Shown here: positions 46,991 through 56,729 of the stretch, in pieces
Position numbering within the stretch: the first letter of the stretch is position 1
How the letters are laid out: the number at the start of each line of letters is the position of its first letter
Assembly: GCF_024713975.1 (NCBI RefSeq)
Contig: NC_091112.1
Coordinates: 19,998,501 to 20,062,500, forward strand
Length of the DNA stretch: 64,000 nt
Direction: 5' to 3'
Source: Paralichthys olivaceus
Taxonomy: Eukaryota > Chordata > Actinopteri > Pleuronectiformes > Paralichthyidae
Translations under genes and position numbers: made by a program
The notes under the pieces: generated by a model
What the model was told of the DNA's origin: nothing
Database searches by the model: none
What the model saw: the letters and a program-made list of their open reading frames with translations, nothing else

Positions 46991-47610
46991 ATGTAAGTAA
47001 ATACTAGAAATAAGATCTCTAATTTCTTTCAAATGTCCACTGTACACTGTGAATTCGTTTTTAAAATATTGACTCTGATTCACAGATGATGCTGAGCAAA
47101 TCGGAAAACAACGAAAAACGTACTCATAGCCATATATTTATGTACAGAATATGCTCTTGTCATGCACGGGTACATGTTTGATTCAGGTATTTATTTCATG
47201 CTATGTATATAGTTTTTATTCATCAGTAATAATAGCTAAGAATTATAGATAATAATCACATTTTTTGATGTACACAGACCACTCTTGTATTTGACCCATG
47301 TCTGTAATTCTATTAATTTGAAATAGATTTTTTTTTAAATCCCAAAATAAACACCTCTTGAATTCACATTTTACTTTGTCAAGATTGTTCATGTCAATTT
47401 ATTTTTATGCCTTAATAGTGTGTAACAACATATATGTACATTATGGTTATAGTGTAAAACTATCTCTTAACTGCGTTATTTTACTTTCCTTTCTTAAAAT
47501 GTACTTTTATGTCATGATAATATAGAATTTGCACTGATTTCGGTGGCCGTCAAAAACCGGCAGTATTCAGGACACCTAAAGCAGGCGGAGCTGTTAAGGA
47601 CCCGTATGTA

Positions 47611-47640
47611 TATAAACCATGGACGGGCCCATGTGCAGTC
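47611..47640 (+). promoter_or_regulatory. TATA box and 5'TOP start of the snoRNA host gene
   Basis: TATAAA lies at 47611-47616. A C followed by pyrimidines ('CTTTCG') begins at 47640, 29 bases downstream. A 5' terminal oligopyrimidine start is characteristic of vertebrate snoRNA host genes and ribosomal protein genes. The exact start site is inferred. Confidence 0.65.
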
Positions 47641-48590
47641 TTTCGTCGAGGCCGCAAGATCCTGACTGACGCAAAGGCATACCGAGAGGAAATCCGAACA
47701 AACAAGCTCTCCCCAGAGAGAACTAGAGGTAAATGTAACGTTTGGTAATTGTTTTTTAATTTGCTTCTCAGGTTTGTGTGGTGACAGGACGTGATAGAAG
47801 GGACTGCTGCGTCTGCAGTGGTTTTTCTGTGCTCGCCACGTGGTGTGGTGAGGAAAACGTACTTGGCCTAAACTCTGATCTTTGTTCCCCTGCAGACGAT
47901 AAAATGAACCTTCACTACGAGTCTGCACAGCTCATGACAGAGTGTCGAAGGAACTTTTGCAGAACCACTTGGAGGGACGAATGAAGTAAGTGCTTATCAG
48001 ATCATAGGGGTTCAAACAAAGTTGGATACAATTAAACCAGAAGTGCTTTACTGTTATGCATTTCAAAATCTAAAATCTGATTTCTTTAGTTATGATTTAA
48101 ACAAAAACATAGATTATTGTGTGGAAAGATGTCAGCATTATGTAATTATGTTTGAACATCTGCCTACTCATGAGTGATATAGACGTGTTGTTCAAACATG
48201 GTAGCAGCACCAATTAAAAATAAATCCCCCCCCATCAGTTTAAGGACTGGTGCTTGAGTCATAAACACTAGATCTAAATGTGACTGAATTTGACTCAAAA
48301 TGGGCAGATTTTAGAAGATGAATGTCTGACCCTGAAAAGCAATACTAAGCATTAAACTATAACTGCATGAAATATGACTGATAATTGGAAATTCCCCACT
48401 CTGCTTTTTCAGGATCAAGAATGATTGATGCAGAGGTCAACTGGGGCCTCCTCAGAGCTCTGAGGGGAACATCTTTGTTCCCTTGACCCGGACCTGTGTT
48501 CTTCTTTGGAACAAGAATAAAGTCTGTGGCCATGAACTGATGGTGAGTGTCTGGGACACCATGTGGCCACTATATGCTGTAAAACCCAAT

Positions 48591-48661
48591 ATGGCACTGA
48601 TGATTCACTAGACTAGAGTCTCTGATAAACCATGAAGCTCTTTCACAGTGCACTGAGCATG
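48591..48661 (+). ncRNA. snord52: C/D-box snoRNA, SNORD52-like, copy 1
   Basis: C box CTGATGA at 48597-48603, D' CTGA at 48622-48625, C'-like 'catgaag' after it, D box CTGA at 48653-48656. The terminal stem is weak (atggc/gcat with a bulge). The guide before D' ('gactagagtc') is the perfect complement of the 28S rRNA segment GACTCTAGTC. The D+5 rule points at the U of GAC-U, which I equate with yeast Um2421 (snR78), the site assigned to human SNORD52. The segment before D ('ttcacagtgc') is complementary to the 28S bases a few positions further on (GCACTGTGAA). It ends ~70 nt upstream of the intron 3 acceptor. Confidence 0.8.
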
Positions 48662-48804
48662 AATATAGCTAGTTCTTTATGCTAATGCAAAGATCACCAC
48701 TGGTTCTAATACAGTTCCTTGTTCTCTTCAGGTGTCTACATGAGGGGGACTAGATGGCGCCTCCTCTAGGTAAGTGTGGGATCTGAAAGAGCTCTGTTCT
48801 CTGT

Positions 48805-48882
48805 TTATGTGGAATGATGACATCATAGACTAGAGTCTCTGATAAAAGCATGAAGATGTTTCACAGTGCACTGACCACATAA
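48805..48882 (+). ncRNA. snord52: C/D-box snoRNA, SNORD52-like, copy 2
   Basis: C box ATGATGA at 48814-48820, D' CTGA at 48839-48842, C'-like 'catgaag', D box CTGA at 48871-48874. An 8-bp perfect terminal stem is formed by TTATGTGG (48805-48812) and CCACATAA (48875-48882). Both guides are the same as in copy 1 in intron 3. It lies in intron 4, about 530 nt from the acceptor, which is further than the usual ~70 nt, so its processing may depend on the strong stem. Confidence 0.85.
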
Positions 48883-49500
48883 CCACAGCAGAGGTCTGTG
48901 TTTCAACCCATTTACTACAGTTCTCATATTACTGGTTGATATATTAAGACATTATCATTGTACACAACCATGAAATGTTCATTTCAACATTCCTGTGTAC
49001 TAAAGCGGCATAATGATAGAACAAAGACATGTCTAAGGTGTCGAGTTGAATCATCTCAGTTAATTCTGACAGTAAGCACAAACATATTATCAAATGCAAA
49101 TGTTTGGCTGATCCAAATTTAAATAAAGCTTCTCCATTACCAATTAAAAAGAGCACGAGGGACTTATAAATAGTCTACATCTGGTAAATCACACTGAGGT
49201 GTTCAAGACATGAGACTATCACTTAGAAACTAATGCCCCAGTTGTCCAGGACCTTGCAGAAGTTCATTTTGACATTGTTCTAAAGTAGTGAAACCTGCTA
49301 TTCTCAAAGTTCAATATGACTGCAGTAATTGGGTTAAAACAGTCAAAGCTGGTGTGTGAAGCTGATCTTACCCTTGTTGCATGTGAATGACATTTTTTTT
49401 TTTGTGTTCTCTAGCTCATCCTCCAACACATTGCGAGGGGGTGAAGTGACCGTTGTGCAGCTGTAAGTAACAACATGTGAAAGTAAAGCCATATTAGTTT

Positions 49501-49568
49501 TGTCGATGATGATTCATATTTCGGTTCGACTGATGTTTACTGAAGTTTACTCGCAGCGCACTGAGACA
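49501..49568 (+). ncRNA. snord48: C/D-box snoRNA, SNORD48-like
   Basis: C box ATGATGA at 49506-49512, D'-like CTGA near 49530, D box CTGA at 49561-49564, short stem TGTC/GACA at the ends (49501-49504 and 49565-49568). The guide before D reads 'ctcgcagcgca', which resembles the 'CGCAGCGC' guide I recall before the D box of human SNORD48. It ends 68 nt upstream of the intron 5 acceptor. The SNORD48 name rests on that guide match and on sharing a host with SNORD52-like RNAs. Confidence 0.7.
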
Positions 49569-49948
49569 CTTTCAGCGCTTCTGTTGAATGTTTTGAAGCC
49601 CTAACAGTGGTGAAAATGACTGATTTCTGTCTTCAGGTTTAACTGAGGCAGCTCAAGCTAGATGACACCCTGGCACAATAACTGGACCAGGTTGGTATTG
49701 ATGAGTGTTGCAGAAAGTAAAGCTGGTTCCCAGGAGTGATGCTGAAATGTTAAGATTTCATTTCACCCCCTACAGGCGCTGCACCAGTGAGGTTAAACTG
49801 CCACAAGTGTCAATACTGGTCGACAAAAGGTCATCCAGGAAATGGAGCTGGCCAGTGGGCGTTGTCCTGTAATGTGTGCACATGGCTTATACTGACCTGC
49901 AATAATGGTTTGAACTGATGACATGCAGATGGATTTCATGAAGTTTTA

Positions 49949-49954
49949 AATAAA
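49949..49954 (+). terminator. poly(A) signal of the snoRNA host gene
   Basis: AATAAA in 'ttttaaataaaataattg', followed by a T-rich stretch ('ttgtctttttt') about 20 nt later. It closes the last exon of the host gene. Confidence 0.7.
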
Positions 49955-49975
49955 ATAATTGACAACAGACTTGTC

Positions 49976-50880
49976 TTTTTTCCTCAGTAATTGCAGGTTG
50001 AATGCATAAAATGAATGACTGGAAACTTATTGTAACTTTATTTTGATGGAGCTTTAGCTTAATCTGGGAAGTTGCAGATCTTTGTGACCTGAAGACTGCT
50101 CTCCTACATTTCACCAAGCATTCATAATGGTGCTTCTAATGACTAAAACAAATGTAGATATTGTAATGGGCCCATGGTGTCTAAAAATGCGATACCTCTA
50201 CACTCACATTTTATTAAATGCACACATTAGGTTTCTGTTATGTAGACAAATGAGTGCTTATCTCCAGAGATGATTTCATAACTATATCACAGATGGTACA
50301 GCTTTGAGACTTTGATTTCATTAAGTAATTGAAAGTACAAACTTTTGGTTGTGACATGCAGCTACTTGAATATATTTTTCCAGAAGCCAAGCCTAGTGAT
50401 GGGGTTCTAATTGTGGATTTCAACATTTGACACAATTTGCCTTTTCAAATACACTAATGCCACAATTGTCACTTCACTCAGACATTGTAGTTGGTATAAA
50501 TCCTTGAACATTGACCCACCCTGCCAATTATGTTGGATGTTTTCTCATCAATGTTGTAAATATTTTGTTGACATACTCTGTCACAGGTTTATTTGTAGTT
50601 CCTTACTCACACTGAGGGTGAAGGGCAGAGGATGTTGCACCTGTGGGACAAACTGGGGTTTGTGAATATGAGATATACAAATTATGTGATCTGTGTGAGA
50701 CTGCATGTCTTAAGTTTCTAAACCCATGTTGCGTATGTTCAAGCCTAAGTGCTTGTACTAAATGTAGCAGGGCCTCCGGTCACATCACTCATGAAATAGT
50801 CGACTCACTGGGGGCTGTTGCGGTAAGTGTGGTGTGACCAGGGTAAATCACAGAAAGTTTATTTTGAAGGCTCAAACCAA
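49976..50880. other. spacer between snoRNA host gene and c6orf47-like gene
   Basis: No gene supported. The frame at 50411-50665 has no family resemblance and no splice context. Confidence 0.4.
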
Positions 50881-51133
50881 ACCGGTAGTTCGTCGCAGCA
50901 GTTGAAGCCGCCTCAGGAGCCTGTGCTCGGCTGGGTGACAGAGTCAGTCTCAGTATCTGTGGTCACCCTGAGTGGAAGCTAACTTCACTTGTTCTCCAAA
51001 CACAACGAACACGCTGGTGGGTTTACAGCAGGATCCGGAAGTCGAGGAACTTGTTCTGCGTGTCGAGTTATTTGATGCTAACAAGAAGCTAGCTGCGGTC
51101 TGGAAGACGAACAATAGCCAACATCGCCAAAGG
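50881..51133 (+). other. probable 5' non-coding exon of the c6orf47-like gene
   Basis: A CpG-containing stretch ends at a strong donor ('cgccaaagg|gtgagt') at 51133. A matching acceptor ('tttgtttccag') ends at 51362. The following exon leads through in-frame stops to the coding start at 51841. The transcription start is not defined. Confidence 0.45.
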
Positions 51134-51840
51134 GTGAGTTTTCAAACATCTGCCACTTTCCGGAAAACTCACATGTATTTGTAAACAATTAACCATCTTG
51201 GGTTAGCTGCTAACCAGTTAAACTTACTAGTTAAAGCCCAGTGGTTAGCTAAGACAACAATGAAGGTGCCAGTAACAGTGGCTAACTCGTGTTGACGTGG
51301 AAGATGAAGTCAAAATTCACGCTGCTCAGCTGAACTGTACATGTCTTTGGTTTTGTTTCCAGTATGAGGACCGACACGGGTTATTTCTGGAGACGAAGAC
51401 TCTGAAGCAGGAACGTTAATGTTCGTTTGCAGCTGTCGTGGAGCCGGAGACTCGGTCCGTTCAACCGACCAGACTTGATTATCGGACACACAATGTTGAG
51501 GTATTGAAGAAACACTGCAGATTCAAATGTTGCCAGGTTAAAACAAAGGCATGTAGACGAGTCAGTTGATCTAGAAGCACTGTAATGTCATCGAGTAGGA
51601 TCACCTCTTCTGTCAGCTGAACTGGCCTCACACACCCTCAGGTGTGTCCCTGGCTCGAGGACGTCATTTCCCCTGGCCCGAAACCTTGTGAACAAGTATA
51701 ACAACTTCATAGCTGCATCGGAGGTGCATGCGTACTTTTCCTATGTGCTCACAGAACCGCGCAGTCGACTGACACAAGAAGAGCAGACAACAGAGCATCC
51801 GCAGGCTTTTCTACACCTCCAACAAGCTCACTGAGAAAGG

Positions 51841-52752
51841 ATGACAGCTGTGGTAGGCAGAGCACTGGGCTGGGTGTGCTCATGGGGCAGAAGTGTCGTG
51901 TCAGACAATACCTCAGCGGTAGTAGTCAAGGGCCAGAAGTCTGACTGTAGCAGCCAGAGCCGCAGGGGGTGGACCTCTTGGCTCTGGGGTGGGTGGAGAC
52001 GTCAAAGTGACCAAAGTTCTCCAGTAGAGGAGTACTGGGAGGCTCAGGAGAGGGTTCCGCCCTTGGAAATTGAAGATCTCTGTGCAGGGAAGCAGAAGAC
52101 TGTGGTAGATTCTGGATGGTGGAATAAATATCTCCCAACTTACAATTTGTGGCCAAGAAAATCAGAACCAAGCACACTAAGTCAAAGGAAACATGATGGT
52201 CAGAGTCGAGGTGCATGGGATCATGATGTCGATGGGGACTTTTCCGACTACATAACACCACCCCCATCTCCTACACCTCCTTCCTCTCGGCTGACATCAC
52301 CTTTTCGACTCTTTGCGGACAGCTGGAAGGTTGAAATCCTACCAGAGCACTACGAGATCTGTTTCAACTTCCTCCGACACTTGTTTGACCTCTTTGTTGT
52401 TGGCTTCCTGTGGACTGTGTCTCCTCCTACAAAGCTGATCCTGGAGGTGTTGGGAGTGCAGGGAGCACTGCGGCTGTGGTTTCATGGTATGGCCATGTTT
52501 TTTGTCTCCACAGTGGGAATGGCAGGATTACTCTGGCTGATCCAGGAGTATCTCTCCCAGTTTGCTTTGATCTATGGCATCATACAGGCAGTGGTGATCT
52601 CTGTCAGTGTTCGACAGAGTGTGATAATCGGCGTGGACGAAGAAGAAGAAGATGAAAAGGACGAGGAGGGAAAGGAGACTAATGAAATGACAGATTGTAA
52701 GAAGCATAAAGAAAAACTTGTGTCTGTTGAAGACAAGGTGAAGACAAGTTAA
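51841..52752 (+). CDS. c6orf47: C6orf47-like (G4) protein
   Basis: One coding exon, 303 aa. An in-frame TGA nine bases upstream (51832-51834) makes the ATG at 51841 the first possible start. The N-terminal half is low-complexity and Trp-rich ('WTSWLWGGWRRQ' 44-55, 'GWWNKYLPTYNLW' 92-104) with a proline run at 140-149. The C-terminal half has the family core: 'YEICFNFLRHLFDLF' (171-185), 'LEVLGVQGALRLWFHGM' (201-217) and 'YGIIQAVVISVSVR' (245-258). It aligns with the human C6orf47 core of similar layout (L..LGL.G.L.LWLHG...LQALVLAVSLR). About three hydrophobic segments suggest a membrane protein. The tail is strongly acidic (EEEE at 267-270, then a D/E/K mixture), longer than I recall in mammals. 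No biochemical function is established for the family. A donor 7 nt after the stop (52759/52760) and an acceptor at 53217-53218 suggest a 3'UTR intron. Confidence 0.85.
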   Translation: MTAVVGRALGWVCSWGRSVVSDNTSAVVVKGQKSDCSSQSRRGWTSWLWGGWRRQSDQSSPVEEYWEAQERVPPLEIEDLCAGKQKTVVDSGWWNKYLPTYNLWPRKSEPSTLSQRKHDGQSRGAWDHDVDGDFSDYITPPPSPTPPSSRLTSPFRLFADSWKVEILPEHYEICFNFLRHLFDLFVVGFLWTVSPPTKLILEVLGVQGALRLWFHGMAMFFVSTVGMAGLLWLIQEYLSQFALIYGIIQAVVISVSVRQSVIIGVDEEEEDEKDEEGKETNEMTDCKKHKEKLVSVEDKVKTS

Positions 52753-55700
52753 ACTTATGGTAAGCCCTTTCATTCCCCGATGTGATGTAAAAGGTTACAT
52801 TTGCCACTTGATAAATGTCACCGAACTCCAAACTTTTTATAATTTCTTACTGATTGAAATTGTGATTATTTTTAATGACTGCATGGACTGAACAATAACA
52901 TTAGATAGTCAAGTGTGTTTCTTCACTAAGGATTCAATGACAATTTGTATGAGGTTTTTCGATGGATTAATTCTAATTATTTTTGACTTAGGGAATATTG
53001 TACAATATTAGAGAATATTGTACATTTAATCAATCACTCACTCTCAGTGCTACATACCTTTATTCCATAACATTAATCTGAGAGCTATACTAATTGCACA
53101 TCGGGTAATAATTCTACCAAATAAGTTGGGCCAACCTGACCTTGTTTCTAACCTGTTGGACTGTCTCGACCTGCCAAGGTCGATCAACTGTTTATTAAGA
53201 GTTGTGTCTTTTTCACAGATGCTGAAGTTCCTGTCTATTCAGCTGTAATAGACCTCGTCTGGGTGTTTGACATCACAGCAGTGGTACTACACACAGACTG
53301 ATTCACTTCACTACGGAGTTCTGCAGTGACTTGCCAACTGTATTGCACATTCATTACAGAGTCATAAGAGTTGAACTTATGTCACTTTATGTTCAAAACT
53401 ATTAATCTGCATTTTGTACATGTCTGTCCTCATGTGATAGTACGGTCACCCCCCAAAATATTGACACTAAAAGCCATAGAAAGGTGTAATGTCTCTTTCA
53501 GTACATTACTACTCTAATGATAGTCAGAAATAATTGGGTCCATGAGTGTTCAAGAAATGCTTTCTAAATTAAAAAAAAGAAAGGTTCCCTGCATTAAGGA
53601 AATTTTGCAGTTTACCCAGTGTTCCCTGTGCTGTGGGGCTAATTTAGTTGTGAGGCTATATAAGACAATCACCTGGTTAAGGACCTTCGATGCATTCTGG
53701 GTGAGAGAAGATGATCAAATTTGAAACAGAAACAACCAAAAAACTGGTAGAAACTACTCGATCAATAAAGAGTAAAATCATTGTAAGGACTGACCGTGTT
53801 CAGGGACAGAGAAGTCTTTATGCTTGTTAGGAAGTTCAAACAGTTCCTTGTACAACCAGAACATCGAGTGAACAGAATTAACTGTTGCCACAGCAAACAA
53901 GGGAACTGCTTCCACACAGACTGGGGCCTGATGTCTTCTCTGCTTTGACTCTTGTGCTCAATTTCTGTGGAGTAAATGTTCAAAGTAGATCAATTCTTAA
54001 TTCGAGCAACAGACCAGTATCCCTCGGTTCTGAAGCTTGAAGTGAAACTTTTGTCATTTAAGTTACGGTCACATTCGTCATCTGTCCCTGCAAATATTGA
54101 ACTCCTCTTTCATTTCTGTTAAACTAAAGCTTGTATAACATACACACATTTAAAAATGCACCTGTTGACTTGCTTGAGTGTTTCTTTTGTTCAGCCTTGA
54201 TCTGTGAATTCATGCAGTGGTCTGTTAGAAATGCTGACTCACTTTTTTTTAGTTATTCTAACACTCCATTATCACCAAGTTTTGTATGATTACACTTTTG
54301 GACTACAAACTGTAATATTCCTCTTACACAGTTTACAATCTGTTTCCACTCTGCTTAATATTGATTAACCCCATCAGACCTGTGAGAACACATTCCTTTT
54401 TCAGGGTTGTTATGTCAAACAGAGGGCTGATGTAAATGTACCAGGAGGATGGATGAACAAGTAGCAACCACCACTACTGACCTACATTTTCAGACATGTC
54501 AATCAAGCACACACACACAAGATGATACTTTATTAAAGCCATAAGATCTCTTTCACTCAGCATTGACCTCAGATTTTGGTCTTCAAAATAAAATGAATGA
54601 GTATCTTGAGACGAACACATTGAATGAAATTCAGTGTTTTTTTTAGTTTTTTTTTTAAAATAACAGCGATGGAGGAATTGGCTCCACTGCTCAGCTTTGA
54701 CCGTTGCTGTTTGTTCATTTCCACTGGTCAAGCTGTTTTGTACTATATATATATTTTGACACATTGAATTTAAGAAGACTATGACAGCCCTGTGTGACCT
54801 GTGGAAAAACATTACCACATACACTATGTTTCACATCACACTGACAATCTATCCAATTCTTACTTCTCAAGAACATGACACTATTATTGTTGCTTGTTGT
54901 GGGAGGAACACTATCTGCTTAGAGACTAAGTACGGACATACAATACCAGCAGCACATATGAATGTGTTCTCTGTATACACTTGTTATTTGCCTTATGTCA
55001 TTTTCTGTGCAGTGATATTATTTGTGTGAAACACTGAGAATGTAGGCTCCACGTTTCTTACAAGTTATTTCCTTGTCATGCTTTCCATTTAAATGCTTAC
55101 AAATGTAGAGCCCAGCAGTGTAATATGTTTTACTGCACAGATGCATGTTTTGCACTCGACGCTCTTGTTGTATGTAACTTCATTTGACTTGCAAATATTT
55201 TGTTCTATTTTCTAGGTTTGCTTGCTAGTATAACAGCCTGTGGTTGATATTGACATGAGATTGTACATTTGTGTGCACAGTGTACGAACAAAATTAGAAT
55301 TTAAAATGCATAACTACAGCTAAAATGAAAATCAAAACTTGTGTGATTTGTCGCAATACTGACTTCGAAGGGAATGTGAAATGTTGTCATTTTCATATGT
55401 TAACTGCAAACTAAACTAAGCTCAAAAGATACATTGATTAACAAAATATAATCTGAAACTATTTTGACCATTTACTAAGTTTGTTATAGTTTTTTCTCAG
55501 CTCCAGCTTCTCAAGATTCAGTTCCTTTACCTGATGTGATAGTAAATTAACTATTTTAGCCTTGAGAGAATCATGGAGGGATTTTTTTATTTTTTATTTC
55601 CTAGATTGTTACAAATGTACTATTGAAAATAAAATGTTAAGTCTTATCCATTTGAAACTTTGATAACAGCTTTATGTAAGCTAACATTGACAGATTTTAT

Positions 55701-56694
55701 GAGGCATGTGAGCTTACTGTCACTTTGAGGTAAAAAAAACTGTTCAGTGAGCAATGTTGTTATTTGGTGTAGTTTGCCAATAGTTTTCATCCTGAAAAAT
55801 AATAATTTGAAGACTTGTTTCTGTCAGTATGGAAATTGCATTTTAAAATTGTAATTATATTTATATCATATACGCACAAATGGAAAATGTATTTTTAATT
55901 GGATTCCACAGTTTTGTGTTGATATAAGTAGGTGCAGTCTTAAGAATAGAAAGAATGTTGTCTTGGGCTTTTTTGTATTGCACCAAAATTTCTATCAACA
56001 ATTAGAATCCTGAAAAGGTCCCAGTGTCTTCAACCTTTATTGCCTTTTATTTATTGCTTGCTTGTATAGAGCTTTTATGATATTCACACTCCCCTGTAAG
56101 TAAAAGGTATTTTTCTGTGAGGAGCCAGCTCATTTATAAGTACTGTAGGTAAATAAACTCAAGTAGAAGAAGATTCTGTTGTGACCTAGCACATGTCATT
56201 TATCAACCCAACATGACGCTAGCTATATAAAACTGATGTTCTGTCATTGGATCACCTGGTTGTCTGGGTTTTGATTTGATTAGATATTATGAAATATTAC
56301 ATAGAGTCAAACAAACGCAATCACAGTGTACTAATTATGCTCGGATGTGTTTTTCAGTGGAACCAGTACAATGTCCTGAGGCAAAGTAACAATTGTTGCG
56401 ATCCAAAGATGGATAACATTAAGTTAGGCCACGCTGGTTGGTTTGCATGTTGTCCACAGCTACATTTCAAACATCACAGTATCTGATGCCCCCATTTTTG
56501 AGCACAAGCCTGAAACGATGTACATAGAATAAAGTTTCTACTGTGTGTCAGCCTTTTCGTTCACATAATCCAGGTCTGTCTCCTTTGTGAGGAAACGTAA
56601 AGTTGTACACCACATTAATATTAGATTTAGTAAATAACAGAGGCACAGATGTAGTGGAAATGTGAGTAGTTTTGTTTTTTTGTCCCATTAAAAA
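52753..56694 (+). other. 3'UTR and downstream AT-rich flank of the c6orf47-like gene
   Basis: A likely 3'UTR intron spans 52760-53218. Poly(A) signals AATAAA occur at 53764-53769 and 56528-56533, so the transcript could end at either. No protein-coding exon is recognisable. The 54474-54824 and 54781-55029 frames are on opposite strands and not credible. Confidence 0.45.
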
Positions 56695-56729
56695 AGCACC
56701 TCAATAAATGTAGAATTTATTGAGGTGCT
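56695..56729. other. perfect 15-bp hairpin carrying AATAAA on both strands
   Basis: Arms AGCACCTCAATAAAT (56695-56709) and its exact complement (56715-56729) surround a 5-nt loop. Each arm presents AATAAA on its own strand, so it could serve as a two-way poly(A) signal. It lies about 170 bp past the last plus-strand poly(A) signal of the c6orf47-like gene. Confidence 0.6.

Larger units (their letters stand above)
47640..49975 (+). ncRNA. snhg32: spliced snoRNA host gene, SNHG32 (C6orf48)-like
   Basis: Seven exons are bounded by consensus sites: 47640-47728, 47896-47985, 48413-48542, 48732-48769, 49415-49462, 49637-49690 and 49776 to about 49975. The poly(A) signal is at 49949-49954. Joined exons contain no long open frame. 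Introns 3, 4 and 5 carry C/D-box snoRNAs; those in introns 3 and 5 end about 70 nt before the acceptor, the usual spacing for intron-processed C/D RNAs. Two snoRNAs carry the SNORD52-type guide and one the SNORD48-type guide. As I recall, human SNHG32 hosts SNORD48 and SNORD52, so the pairing identifies the gene better than the fast-evolving exons could. The C6orf47-like gene lies 1.9 kb downstream, as human C6orf47 and C6orf48 are also neighbours. Introns 1 and 2 may hold further small RNAs that I could not confirm. Confidence 0.75.

Noticed and set aside
46655-47083. 142-codon minus-strand frame around the sacm1l start
   Set aside because: It overlaps sacm1l exon 1 in a different phase; the open length is due to CpG-rich composition.
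47729-47895. Possible snoRNA in host intron 1
   Set aside because: Neither a paired C/D box set nor an ACA box with two hairpins could be placed with confidence.
47512-47928. 138-codon minus-strand frame over the snoRNA host promoter
   Set aside because: It is antisense to a well-supported TATA/exon 1/intron 1 structure and has no recognisable protein content.
51926-52267. 113-codon minus-strand frame inside the c6orf47-like gene
   Set aside because: Shadow frame opposite a coding exon that has family motifs.
54474-55029. Frames of 116 and 82 codons downstream of c6orf47
   Set aside because: On opposite strands, partly overlapping, AT-rich and without recognisable residues.
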